44,579 nucleotides of DNA. Origin: Planktomarina sp. (GTDB lineage: Bacteria > Pseudomonadota > Alphaproteobacteria > Rhodobacterales > Rhodobacteraceae). The DNA is taken from assembly GCA_017856985.1 (NCBI GenBank), contig JAFMEA010000017.1, positions 1 to 44,579 of the forward strand. The letters are read 5' to 3'. Of the stretch, positions 17,123-24,367 are shown one piece after another; positions within the stretch are counted from its first letter, which is position 1, and the number at the start of each line of letters is the position of its first letter. Made by a program: the position numbers and the translations under genes. The notes beneath the pieces were generated by a model that was not told the DNA's origin, did no database searches, and was given only the letters and a program-made list of their open reading frames with translations.

Positions 17123-18508
17123 ATGAAGTACATTTCAACTCGTGGTAACGCTCCAGTCTTAACTTTTGAGGAAGCGATGCTTACTGGGTTGGCGCGGGAT
17201 GGTGGTTTGTATGTCCCAGAAAGTATACCAAAAATGTCTTCTGCGGACATTATTGGTTTGGCTGGTTTGTCTTACGAAGAGATTGCTTTGAGGGTCATAC
17301 AACCATTCGTGGGCGATAGTTTTTCAGAGGCAGAGTTAATCAGCTCAATAAGTAATGCTTATGCTGGCTTTAGCCATAACGCTCGTGCACCTCTGGTTCA
17401 GTTAGGCGCTAATCATCATTTACTGGAACTCTTCCATGGCCCGACATTGGCTTTTAAAGACTTTGCGATGCAGCTGATTGGCCAGCTATTTCAACGGGCC
17501 TTAAATCGCCGTGGTGAGCGTGTCACTATTGTTGGAGCTACCTCTGGTGATACTGGGTCTGCTGCGATTGAGGCATTTAAAGGCCTTGATACAGCCGATA
17601 TTTTTATATTGTTCCCTAATGGTAAAATTTCTGACGTTCAAAGAAGGCAGATGACGACGCCGGTAGAGACTAACGTTCATGCTATCGCCGTGGAGGGAAC
17701 GTTTGATACCTGCCAAGCAATGCTAAAGGATATGTTTAATGATTTCGAGTTCCGAGATGGTGTCCGCTTAGCCGGGGTGAATTCAATTAACTGGGCGCGG
17801 GTGCTGGCTCAGGTTGTATACTATTTTAGCTCGGCCGTTGCCCTTGGCGCTCCACATCGGGAGGTTTCGTTTACGGTACCAACTGGTAACTTTGGAGACA
17901 TTTTTGCTGGTTACATCGCAAAACGAATGGGATTGCCTATTGACCGGTTGGTCATTGCTACCAACCAAAATGATATATTGCATCGTGCGATTACCACTGG
18001 CCGCTACGATACTAGTATAGTTGAGCCAACTATTACTCCATCTATGGATATCCAGGTCTCTTCAAATTTTGAAAGGGCTTTATTTGATGCATATGATCGA
18101 GATGGTTATGCCATAACACGCTTGATGGGTGAGCTGAAACAAGGGGGCTTTGGAATTGAGGAAGAGGCTCTTTTAACTCTTCAAAAATATTTTGATAGTG
18201 GTCGGGCAACAGAGAAAGAAACTAGCAGGGTAATTAAAAGTATGTTTGACAGTAATGGCGAAGTGCTCTGCCCTCACACTGCTGTTGGTGTTAAAGTTGC
18301 CAATGAAAATTTGAGTAGGACCCCAATGATTACTTTGGCCACGGCACATCCAGCAAAATTTCCTGATGCTGTGGAAGCATCGGTGGGAAAACGTCCAGTA
18401 TTACCAAGTTGGTTGGCTGATTTATTTGACCGTTCTGAGCGTCTCACTGAAATGCCAAACGATTTGCAACTCATGAAAACTTTGGTTCGAGAGCGTATTA
18501 AAATTTGA
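17123..18508 (+). CDS. thrC: Threonine synthase
   Basis: PLP-dependent enzyme converting O-phosphohomoserine to threonine. The 461-residue length and the N-terminal MKYISTRG and ARDGGLYVPE segments fit the longer, yeast/E. coli-type subgroup. The PLP-binding lysine is K112 in HGPTLAFKDFAMQ, and the glycine-serine loop GATSGDTGSAA binds the cofactor phosphate. The stop codon overlaps the TTG start of the protease gene by four bases (TTGA). It lies in the same transcriptional run as the cox genes, while the early pathway enzyme aspartokinase is encoded about 8 kb further on. Confidence 0.97.
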   Translation: MKYISTRGNAPVLTFEEAMLTGLARDGGLYVPESIPKMSSADIIGLAGLSYEEIALRVIQPFVGDSFSEAELISSISNAYAGFSHNARAPLVQLGANHHLLELFHGPTLAFKDFAMQLIGQLFQRALNRRGERVTIVGATSGDTGSAAIEAFKGLDTADIFILFPNGKISDVQRRQMTTPVETNVHAIAVEGTFDTCQAMLKDMFNDFEFRDGVRLAGVNSINWARVLAQVVYYFSSAVALGAPHREVSFTVPTGNFGDIFAGYIAKRMGLPIDRLVIATNQNDILHRAITTGRYDTSIVEPTITPSMDIQVSSNFERALFDAYDRDGYAITRLMGELKQGGFGIEEEALLTLQKYFDSGRATEKETSRVIKSMFDSNGEVLCPHTAVGVKVANENLSRTPMITLATAHPAKFPDAVEASVGKRPVLPSWLADLFDRSERLTEMPNDLQLMKTLVRERIKI

Positions 18509-19767
18509 CCTTACAAACCCATCGCCTGAAAAATGGCTTCCGCATTGTGACAGAGAATATGCCTGGGCTAAAATCAGCTTCTATTGGGATATGGATCAAA
18601 GCGGGTGGACGCCATGAAAGTATTGAACAAAATGGTGTCGCTCATTTCCTCGAACACATGGCATTCAAGGGAACTAAACGCCGAAGCTCATTACAAATTG
18701 CTGAGGCAATCGAGGATGTTGGCGGCTATATCAACGCTTATACTAGCCGGGAAATGACCGCTTATTATGCTCGCGTTTTATCTGATGATGTTGATTTGGC
18801 TCTGGACGTTGTTTCTGATATTGTTTTGAATCCTGTGTTTAGTTCTGCCGAGATTGAAGTTGAAAGGGGTGTTATCTTGTCTGAGATTGGTCAGGCTTTG
18901 GATACTCCCGATGACATAATTTTTGATTGGCTGCAGGAGGTCTCGTACCCTGATCAGCCATTAGGGCGATCTATTCTTGGCCCAGCTGAGCGGGTTTCAA
19001 ATTTTCAAAAACAAGATCTGTCAAAGTTTGTCTCGGAAAATTATGGGCCAGATCAAATGATCTTAGCCGCGGCAGGAGGAGTTGATCATGAATCGATCGT
19101 AAGGCAATGTGAAGAAATTTTTGGAAATTTAGTTTCGCGAAACCAAAATCAACTTTTACCAGGAAATTTCAGTGGCGGCGAAGTCCGCCATATTAAAGAA
19201 CTTGAGCAGGCACACTTTGCGTTGGCGTTTGAAGGGCCAAATTATAAAAATTTAGATATCTATACTGCGCAAGTCTTTGCAACTGCATTTGGTGGAGGGA
19301 TGTCCTCTCGTCTGTTTCAGGAAGTAAGAGAGAAGCGCGGTTTGTGTTACTCAATATTTGCCAGTGCTGGTGCCTATTCTGATACGGGTACGCTTACGCT
19401 TTATGCGGGTACTTCAGGGGATAAAGTTTCTGAGCTTGCTAATATTACGATGGATGAAATTAAACGCGCAGCGGACAATATGAATGAAAATGAAGTTGCG
19501 CGAGCCAGTGTTCAGATGAAGGCCGGCCTATTAATGGGACTCGAAAGTCCATCTTCGCGTGCCGAGAGACTGGCGCGAATGGTTGCAATATGGGATCGTG
19601 TTCCCACATTAGATGAGGTTGTTGAGAGAATAGATGGGGTTACAGTTAATTCTGTCCGCAATTTTGCAGCATCATTGATTGGCGGTTCGCCTGCAGCCTT
19701 AGCGCTTTATGGTCCAGTAAAAGATGCTCCAAGCGTCGAAGAATTACAGGCCCGTTTGGTTGCCTGA
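18505..19767 (+). CDS. M16-family zinc peptidase (processing-peptidase-like)
   Basis: A 420-residue peptidase of the M16B/PqqL and mitochondrial processing peptidase type. The inverted zinc motif is H47-F-L-E50-H51, and the distal ligand E127 lies in VILSEIGQ, exactly 76 residues after the second histidine as in the family. A second, inactive M16 domain follows from about residue 170, with the arginine-containing SSRLFQEVREKRGLCYS segment. The start is TTG at 18505, overlapping the thrC stop; no later ATG keeps the conserved N-terminal HRLKNGFRIV. The substrate is unknown. Confidence 0.94.
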   Translation: MTLQTHRLKNGFRIVTENMPGLKSASIGIWIKAGGRHESIEQNGVAHFLEHMAFKGTKRRSSLQIAEAIEDVGGYINAYTSREMTAYYARVLSDDVDLALDVVSDIVLNPVFSSAEIEVERGVILSEIGQALDTPDDIIFDWLQEVSYPDQPLGRSILGPAERVSNFQKQDLSKFVSENYGPDQMILAAAGGVDHESIVRQCEEIFGNLVSRNQNQLLPGNFSGGEVRHIKELEQAHFALAFEGPNYKNLDIYTAQVFATAFGGGMSSRLFQEVREKRGLCYSIFASAGAYSDTGTLTLYAGTSGDKVSELANITMDEIKRAADNMNENEVARASVQMKAGLLMGLESPSSRAERLARMVAIWDRVPTLDEVVERIDGVTVNSVRNFAASLIGGSPAALALYGPVKDAPSVEELQARLVA

Positions 19768-20351
19768 TGTTTGTGCGGAGTGCAAAGTTTAAAATTGAAA
19801 CGGAGCGGCTGATATTACGTCCTCCGCGCCATAACGACTTTCGCAATTGGGTTCAGTTGCGAACATCTAGCCGAGAATTTCTTACTCCCTGGGACCCCGT
19901 ATGGTCATTGGACCACCTCACGCGCAAAAGCTTTACCAACCGTGTCTATTGGGCACAACGTGCAGTAAAAAATGGTAGTGGATATCCACTATTTTTAATT
20001 CGCAAAACTGATCAGGCATTAGTGGGAGCCGTTACACTTGATAATATCCGACGAGGACCGTCACAGGTAGGGACTTTAGGGTATTGGATAGGAGAGCCCT
20101 ACGCACGGCAGGGTTTAATGCGTGAGGCTGTTGATTTGATTGTTTCGCATGCATTTATTAGGCTCGACCTTAGCAGGATAGAGGCCGCCTGTTTGCCAGA
20201 AAACCAGCCTTCGCGCGGATTGCTGGAAACCTGTGGTTTCAAATATGAAGGTGTGGCGCAAAGTTATCTTCAAATTGGGGGGCGGTGGCGTACTCATGTT
20301 CTTTATGCATCGATCAGGTATGATCGACGCGGAAAAACTCTGGCAGGCTAG
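19767..20351 (+). CDS. GNAT N-acetyltransferase, RimJ/RimL-like
   Basis: This 194-residue protein has the RimJ/RimL-type acetyltransferase pattern: ETERLILRPP near the N-terminus, a central GTLGYWIGEPYARQGLMREA segment corresponding to the acetyl-CoA-binding motif A, and the late ENQPSRGLLETCGFKYEG. Such enzymes acetylate the N-terminal amine of ribosomal or other proteins; the specific substrate cannot be told. Its ATG shares a base with the stop of the M16 peptidase gene (TGATG), so it is the last member of the cox-thrC run. It converges on mtnP across 126 AT-rich bases, where I found only a weak 6-base hairpin near 20455-20476. Confidence 0.9.
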   Translation: MFVRSAKFKIETERLILRPPRHNDFRNWVQLRTSSREFLTPWDPVWSLDHLTRKSFTNRVYWAQRAVKNGSGYPLFLIRKTDQALVGAVTLDNIRRGPSQVGTLGYWIGEPYARQGLMREAVDLIVSHAFIRLDLSRIEAACLPENQPSRGLLETCGFKYEGVAQSYLQIGGRWRTHVLYASIRYDRRGKTLAG

Positions 20352-20477
20352 TTATTTAAAAACTGCGTGGATGACCAAAGGGGCTGACTTATTTTCTAAT
20401 AATTTTATCTGCCTAAAATTAGCCTAACTAAACTAAAAACGTTTATGGTTTCGTAAAAGAGGGTATTGTTACTCTTT

Positions 20478-21350
20478 CTAGAGTACTCTTCCCGCAACAG
20501 CATCTAGCTTCGCGATTAGGGATGGATCCCTAGCCTCAGGTGCAGTCATGATTGCAAAGTCTAGCGCGGTGTTACAGTTTTGTGCACAACTTGGACGCTC
20601 AGGTTCTAAGTGATTTGTTAGATTGGCGATTAGGCCTCTAGCTTTGGTGGAATTTTCTGTCAAAACTTTGAGGATCTTGGTTACGTCCACTTCTCCATGT
20701 TCGGGGTGCCAGCTGTCATAATCGGTAATCATAGCAACCGATGCGTAGCATAATTCAGCTTCACGTGCTAATTTTGCCTCGGGCATATTTGTCATTCCAA
20801 TGACATCACAGTTCCATATATCTCGATAAAGACGGCTTTCAGCTAATGTTGAGAACTGAGGTCCCTCCATCGCTAAATAGGTACCACCAAAGTGGATGGT
20901 AATGCCTTGATCCTTTGCAGTATCACTGCAGGCTTCAGACAAACGGAGACAAGTTGGGTTGGCAACGCTTACATGGGCCACGCAACCTGTTCCGAAAAAG
21001 GAGTTTTCACGCGCTGTCGTTCGATCAATAAATTGATCCACAACTACAAAATGACCAGGCTTCATATTGTCGCGAAAAGAACCGCAAGCGCTGATACTGA
21101 TTAAATCAGTAACTCCCAGCCGTTTCATTGCGTCAATATTAGCTCTATAGGGTATTTCACTTGGAGCAAGAGTATGCCCACGGCCATGACGAGGCAAAAA
21201 AGCGATTTCTATTCCATGAAGTTTGCCAGTAAAGATTTCATCTGAGGGGGTCCCCCAAGGGCTTTCAACATTTTGCCATTTGGGATTTTCAATTCCATCA
21301 ATGTTATAAACTCCAGACCCGCCAATCACTCCAATTTTTGTTTTCTGCAT
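20478..21350 (-). CDS. mtnP: S-methyl-5'-thioadenosine phosphorylase
   Basis: Cleaves methylthioadenosine, the by-product of polyamine synthesis, to adenine and 5-methylthioribose-1-phosphate, an entry to methionine salvage. The 290-residue protein starts KIGVIGGSGVYNIDG with the phosphate-binding GGSG. It has LPRHGRGH, ISACGSFRDNMKPG and the base-binding MEGPQFSTLAESRLYR, then GMTNMPEAKLAREAELCYA. This pattern favours MTA phosphorylase over plain purine nucleoside phosphorylase. It is transcribed alone and diverges from the sulP gene over a spacer with two inverted repeats. Confidence 0.95.
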   Translation of the reverse strand: MQKTKIGVIGGSGVYNIDGIENPKWQNVESPWGTPSDEIFTGKLHGIEIAFLPRHGRGHTLAPSEIPYRANIDAMKRLGVTDLISISACGSFRDNMKPGHFVVVDQFIDRTTARENSFFGTGCVAHVSVANPTCLRLSEACSDTAKDQGITIHFGGTYLAMEGPQFSTLAESRLYRDIWNCDVIGMTNMPEAKLAREAELCYASVAMITDYDSWHPEHGEVDVTKILKVLTENSTKARGLIANLTNHLEPERPSCAQNCNTALDFAIMTAPEARDPSLIAKLDAVAGRVL

Positions 21351-21385
21351 CTTTCTTGCCCTTTTATTTAAATTATTAAATTTGT

Positions 21386-21401
21386 TTCTCGCATGCGAGA
21401 A
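21386..21401. promoter_or_regulatory. 16-base perfect palindrome between mtnP and sulP
   Basis: TTCTCGCATGCGAGAA is identical to its reverse complement over all 16 bases. It lies 36 bases upstream of the mtnP start and 113 bases upstream of the preferred sulP start, in the divergent intergenic region, as expected for an operator of a dimeric repressor or activator. It has no loop, so it is unlikely to be a terminator. The binding protein is unknown. Confidence 0.5.
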
Positions 21402-21417
21402 GTGATAGTGCCATCAC
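21402..21417. promoter_or_regulatory. Second inverted repeat, GTGAT-N6-ATCAC
   Basis: Directly next to the palindrome at 21386-21401 is GTGAT followed by six bases and ATCAC. The arms are exact. The spacing differs from a classical CRP site (TGTGA-N6-TCACA), so I do not assign it to CRP. Two adjacent dyads suggest a compound regulatory site for mtnP, sulP or both. Confidence 0.35.
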
Positions 21418-21513
21418 ATCAATTTTTGTATGTTAAAGAATACCGTGACCTTTATGGGATATGTGGTATGGGCCTTAAATAGAATTAAATTTGACTACAA
21501 AGGTTTCCCATTT

Positions 21514-23181
21514 ATGTCCCGTATTTTGCAAGCTGCTTTGGCTGCTCGTCCGTCTTTTTCTGATTTTAATATTAGTGCTGGTGAACCACTCACGGTGGGC
21601 CGTATTCGGATCGAAATTCTGGCTGGACTTACTGTTGCTTTGGCCTTGGTGCCAGAAGCGGTGGCGTTCGCTTTCGTTGCAGGTGTGCATCCATTGGTCG
21701 GTCTATATGCTGCATTTATTGTCGGTTTGATAACGGCGTTAATCGGCGGAAGACCAGGTATGATATCAGGTGCGACAGGAGCCTTGGCTGTAGTCATGGT
21801 TGCGTTGGTTGCACAACATGGGGTGGAATACCTGTTTGCTACAGTTGTACTAATGGGATTGATCCAAATCATTGTAGGAGTTTTGAAGTGGGCTAAATTC
21901 ATACGACTTGTGCCTCATCCTGTTATGTTGGGCTTTGTTAATGGGTTAGCTATTGTAATATTCCTAGCCCAGATGAGCCAATTTAAAGTACCTGGTACTA
22001 TAGTTAACACGGGACATGGCATGTCTGGTGGGGAGTGGTTGTCTGGCGTTCCCATGATAATCATGTGCAGTCTAGTAGTCCTTACAATGGCGATTGTTTG
22101 GTTAATGCCTAAAGTTACAAAATTTATACCGGCCCCCCTGGCTGGAATTGGTATAGTAGCTATTTTGGTAATCGTGTTTGGTATTGATGTTCCAAGAGTT
22201 GGAGATTTGGAAAGTATTAAAGGTACGTTTCCAAAGTTTCATAATCCATTCGGCAATGGAACTGGCCCTTATGGTACCGCCTTGGCCCCATTTTCATTGG
22301 AAACTTTTTATATAATTGCTCCTTATGCTGGTATCTTGGCCGCAATCGGTTTGATTGAAAGTTTACTTACCCTCAACTTAGTCGGCGATATTACAAAAAA
22401 ACGCGGAGGTGCTAGTCAAGAAAGTATTGCGCAAGGAATTGCTAATACTATTACAGGGTTTTTTGGGGGTATGGGTGGTTGTGCAATGATTGGCCAATCA
22501 ATGATTAATGTAAAATCTGGTGGTAGAACTCGAATAGCTGGAATTTCAGCAGCTCTGTTTCTATTAGCTTTTATAGTGGTCGGTTCTTCATGGATTGAAC
22601 AGATTCCCTTAGCAGCTCTGGTTGGAGTAATGTTTATGGTGGTTATTGGGACCTTTGCCTGGAACAGTTTTAAAATTATGCGCAAAATACCACTTACTGA
22701 CGCCTTTGTTATAGTTTTAGTTACTGTAGTGACCGTTATGACTGACCTTGCAATCGCGGTTGTGGTTGGTGTGATTGTTTCAGCTTTGGCATATGCATGG
22801 CAAAATGCCACACGCATTCATGCCAACCGATTATTCGAAGATGATGGCACCAAGGTTTATAAGATTAGAGGGCCCTTATTCTTTGGTTCCAGTGATGGCT
22901 TTGTTGAGTTATTTACACCAGATGATGATCCAAAAAAAGTTATTGTTGATTTTGCTGAAAGTAGGGTTGCTGATCAATCTGCCTTACAGGCGATAGAAGC
23001 CATTGCTGCCAAATATGAAGTTGCTGGGAAACGAATTCAACTCCGTCATCTTAGTAAAGACTGCCATTACCTTCTTAATAAAGCTGGCCATTTAATTGTA
23101 GATAGTGATGATGACCCAGATTATGAAATTGCTGTAGATTATGGAGTGCGCACTGGCATTTTGGCAGATAGTGGCCATTAA
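21514..23181 (+). CDS. SulP-family anion transporter with STAS domain
   Basis: SLC26/SulP-type transporter. After a short N-terminus, about ten to twelve hydrophobic segments run from GLTVALALVPEAVAFAFVAG to the SALAYAWQ helix, including the GxxPG-like GGRPGMISGATGAL loop. A cytoplasmic STAS domain fills roughly the last 110 residues, with IRGPLFFGSSDGF and VDFAESRVADQSAL. Substrate could be sulfate, bicarbonate or a dicarboxylate; the sequence does not decide. A longer frame opens at ATG 21430 but has no ribosome-binding site. The ATG at 21514 has AAAGG ten bases upstream and gives a 555-residue protein that aligns better with the family start. Confidence 0.9.
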   Translation: MSRILQAALAARPSFSDFNISAGEPLTVGRIRIEILAGLTVALALVPEAVAFAFVAGVHPLVGLYAAFIVGLITALIGGRPGMISGATGALAVVMVALVAQHGVEYLFATVVLMGLIQIIVGVLKWAKFIRLVPHPVMLGFVNGLAIVIFLAQMSQFKVPGTIVNTGHGMSGGEWLSGVPMIIMCSLVVLTMAIVWLMPKVTKFIPAPLAGIGIVAILVIVFGIDVPRVGDLESIKGTFPKFHNPFGNGTGPYGTALAPFSLETFYIIAPYAGILAAIGLIESLLTLNLVGDITKKRGGASQESIAQGIANTITGFFGGMGGCAMIGQSMINVKSGGRTRIAGISAALFLLAFIVVGSSWIEQIPLAALVGVMFMVVIGTFAWNSFKIMRKIPLTDAFVIVLVTVVTVMTDLAIAVVVGVIVSALAYAWQNATRIHANRLFEDDGTKVYKIRGPLFFGSSDGFVELFTPDDDPKKVIVDFAESRVADQSALQAIEAIAAKYEVAGKRIQLRHLSKDCHYLLNKAGHLIVDSDDDPDYEIAVDYGVRTGILADSGH

Positions 23182-23205
23182 TTATCATAAATTAAGTGCA
23201 AAACT

Positions 23206-23811
23206 TTAGTCATCTGGTCGATCAAGTGAGAATATATTATCTACTACCGAATAGTCTCTGTAACCCAGTCGTGCCAGCGGACGAAATTTACTTACATCAA
23301 AACGACCATTAACGAGACAATTATCACGAATATGAACGCCAATGACTTCCCCGAATACCACAAAATTGACTTCGCCAGGCAATTCTACAATCTGCGTTAA
23401 TTTACATTCCAAACTAGCTGGCGCTCCATCTACGCGAAATCCTTTTATGGTGTCACAAGGGATTGGTTTAAGTCCAGCTTTGACAAATTCATCTTCTTCT
23501 TTTTTAAATGTTTGTGATGAGGCATTCATTTGATCTCGCATTGCATATTCAACTATGTTGACACAGAAGGCGCTGGTTTCTCGAATGTTAGCTACACTAT
23601 CTTTTGTCCCGTTTTGATCAGGCTTTACTCCTGTTGATGAAAACATAACTTGCGGTGGAACGTATGCGACAGCATTAAAAAATGAATATGGCGCTAAGTT
23701 TCTGTTCCCACTCGTGTCTTGAGTTGAAATCCAACCAATAGGGCGTGGGCTTACAATGGCGTTAAATGGATTGTGTGATAGTCCATGACCATCTTTAGGG
23801 CGATAAAACAT
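23206..23811 (-). CDS. Flavin reductase-like FMN-binding protein
   Basis: A 201-residue split-barrel protein of the DIM6/NTAB flavin reductase-like family, which binds FMN and often serves a partner oxygenase. The N-terminal IVSPRPIGWIST and NLAPYSFFNAVAYVPPQVMF are characteristic of this subgroup, as is the later SAFCVNIVEY. There is no partner oxygenase next to it. It is convergent with sulP (24 bases) and divergent from the GNAT gene, with a dyad in the spacer. Its biological substrate is unknown. Confidence 0.88.
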   Translation of the reverse strand: MFYRPKDGHGLSHNPFNAIVSPRPIGWISTQDTSGNRNLAPYSFFNAVAYVPPQVMFSSTGVKPDQNGTKDSVANIRETSAFCVNIVEYAMRDQMNASSQTFKKEEDEFVKAGLKPIPCDTIKGFRVDGAPASLECKLTQIVELPGEVNFVVFGEVIGVHIRDNCLVNGRFDVSKFRPLARLGYRDYSVVDNIFSLDRPDD

Positions 23812-23822
23812 ACAATGTCCTT

Positions 23823-23843
23823 GTTATTTGTGAACATAATAAC
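23823..23843. promoter_or_regulatory. Dyad GTTATT-N9-AATAAC in a divergent spacer
   Basis: An exact 6-base inverted repeat with a 9-base centre (TGTGAACAT) lies between the divergent flavin-reductase-like gene and the GNAT gene. The centre itself has TGT and ACA mirrored about GA. It starts 12 bases upstream of the flavin reductase start. The layout would suit a dimeric regulator, but AT-rich dyads arise easily by chance. Confidence 0.25.
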
Positions 23844-23884
23844 TGCGTGGTACGCCAGTTGCAAAAAGAAAGAGGGAACTAGCA

Positions 23885-24367
23885 GTGTTTCATTTAAGCT
23901 GTGAAACAAAAGAAGATATTTGGGAGGTCGAGGCACTGTATGACTTGTGCTTTGGGCCTGGCAGACAGGCTTTATCTTCCTACCGATTGCGTGAGGGTGC
24001 AGAAGCCGTGAGAAATTTATGCTTCGTCGTCAGGGATTCTTCTGGAATTTTGGCTGGTGCAATTAGATACTGGCCTATTTATATTAATAAGGCTGACGCT
24101 CTTCTACTTGGGCCGATTGCTGTTCATCCCACAAGACAAGGCGAAGGTCTTGGTAGTTTTTTAATACGGGAAAGTTTGAGTGCTGCTATTTTGCAGGGTT
24201 GGCGCCGTGTAGTGCTTGTTGGTGATGCTCCCTATTATACACGCTTTGGATTTAAGTTATTGTCGGACGTGCAAATGCCACCACCAATAAACCCAAACCG
24301 TATTTTAGGTCTTGCCTTAGATCTTGGTGCCTGGAATGGAGTCTCGGGGAAAGTGCGTGGAGTTTAA
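23885..24367 (+). CDS. GNAT-family N-acetyltransferase
   Basis: A 160-residue acetyltransferase of the YhbS/COG3153 type. The acetyl-CoA motif is LGPIAVHPTRQGEGLGSFLI, followed by GWRRVVLVGDAPYYTRFGF, which is typical of that subgroup. The start is GTG at 23885 behind a GAGGGA-containing purine tract. Its stop overlaps the stop of ptsP on the other strand by four bases. The acceptor substrate cannot be read from the sequence. Confidence 0.9.
   Translation: MFHLSCETKEDIWEVEALYDLCFGPGRQALSSYRLREGAEAVRNLCFVVRDSSGILAGAIRYWPIYINKADALLLGPIAVHPTRQGEGLGSFLIRESLSAAILQGWRRVVLVGDAPYYTRFGFKLLSDVQMPPPINPNRILGLALDLGAWNGVSGKVRGV

Noticed and set aside
20455-20476. AAAGAG...CTCTTT hairpin as a shared terminator of the GNAT gene and mtnP
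   Set aside because: The stem is only six AT-rich pairs and no T-run follows on either strand.
21495-21902. Minus-strand frame of about 135 codons opposite sulP
   Set aside because: It mirrors a membrane-protein gene, has low-complexity Ala/Thr/Pro content and no domain; it is a shadow frame.
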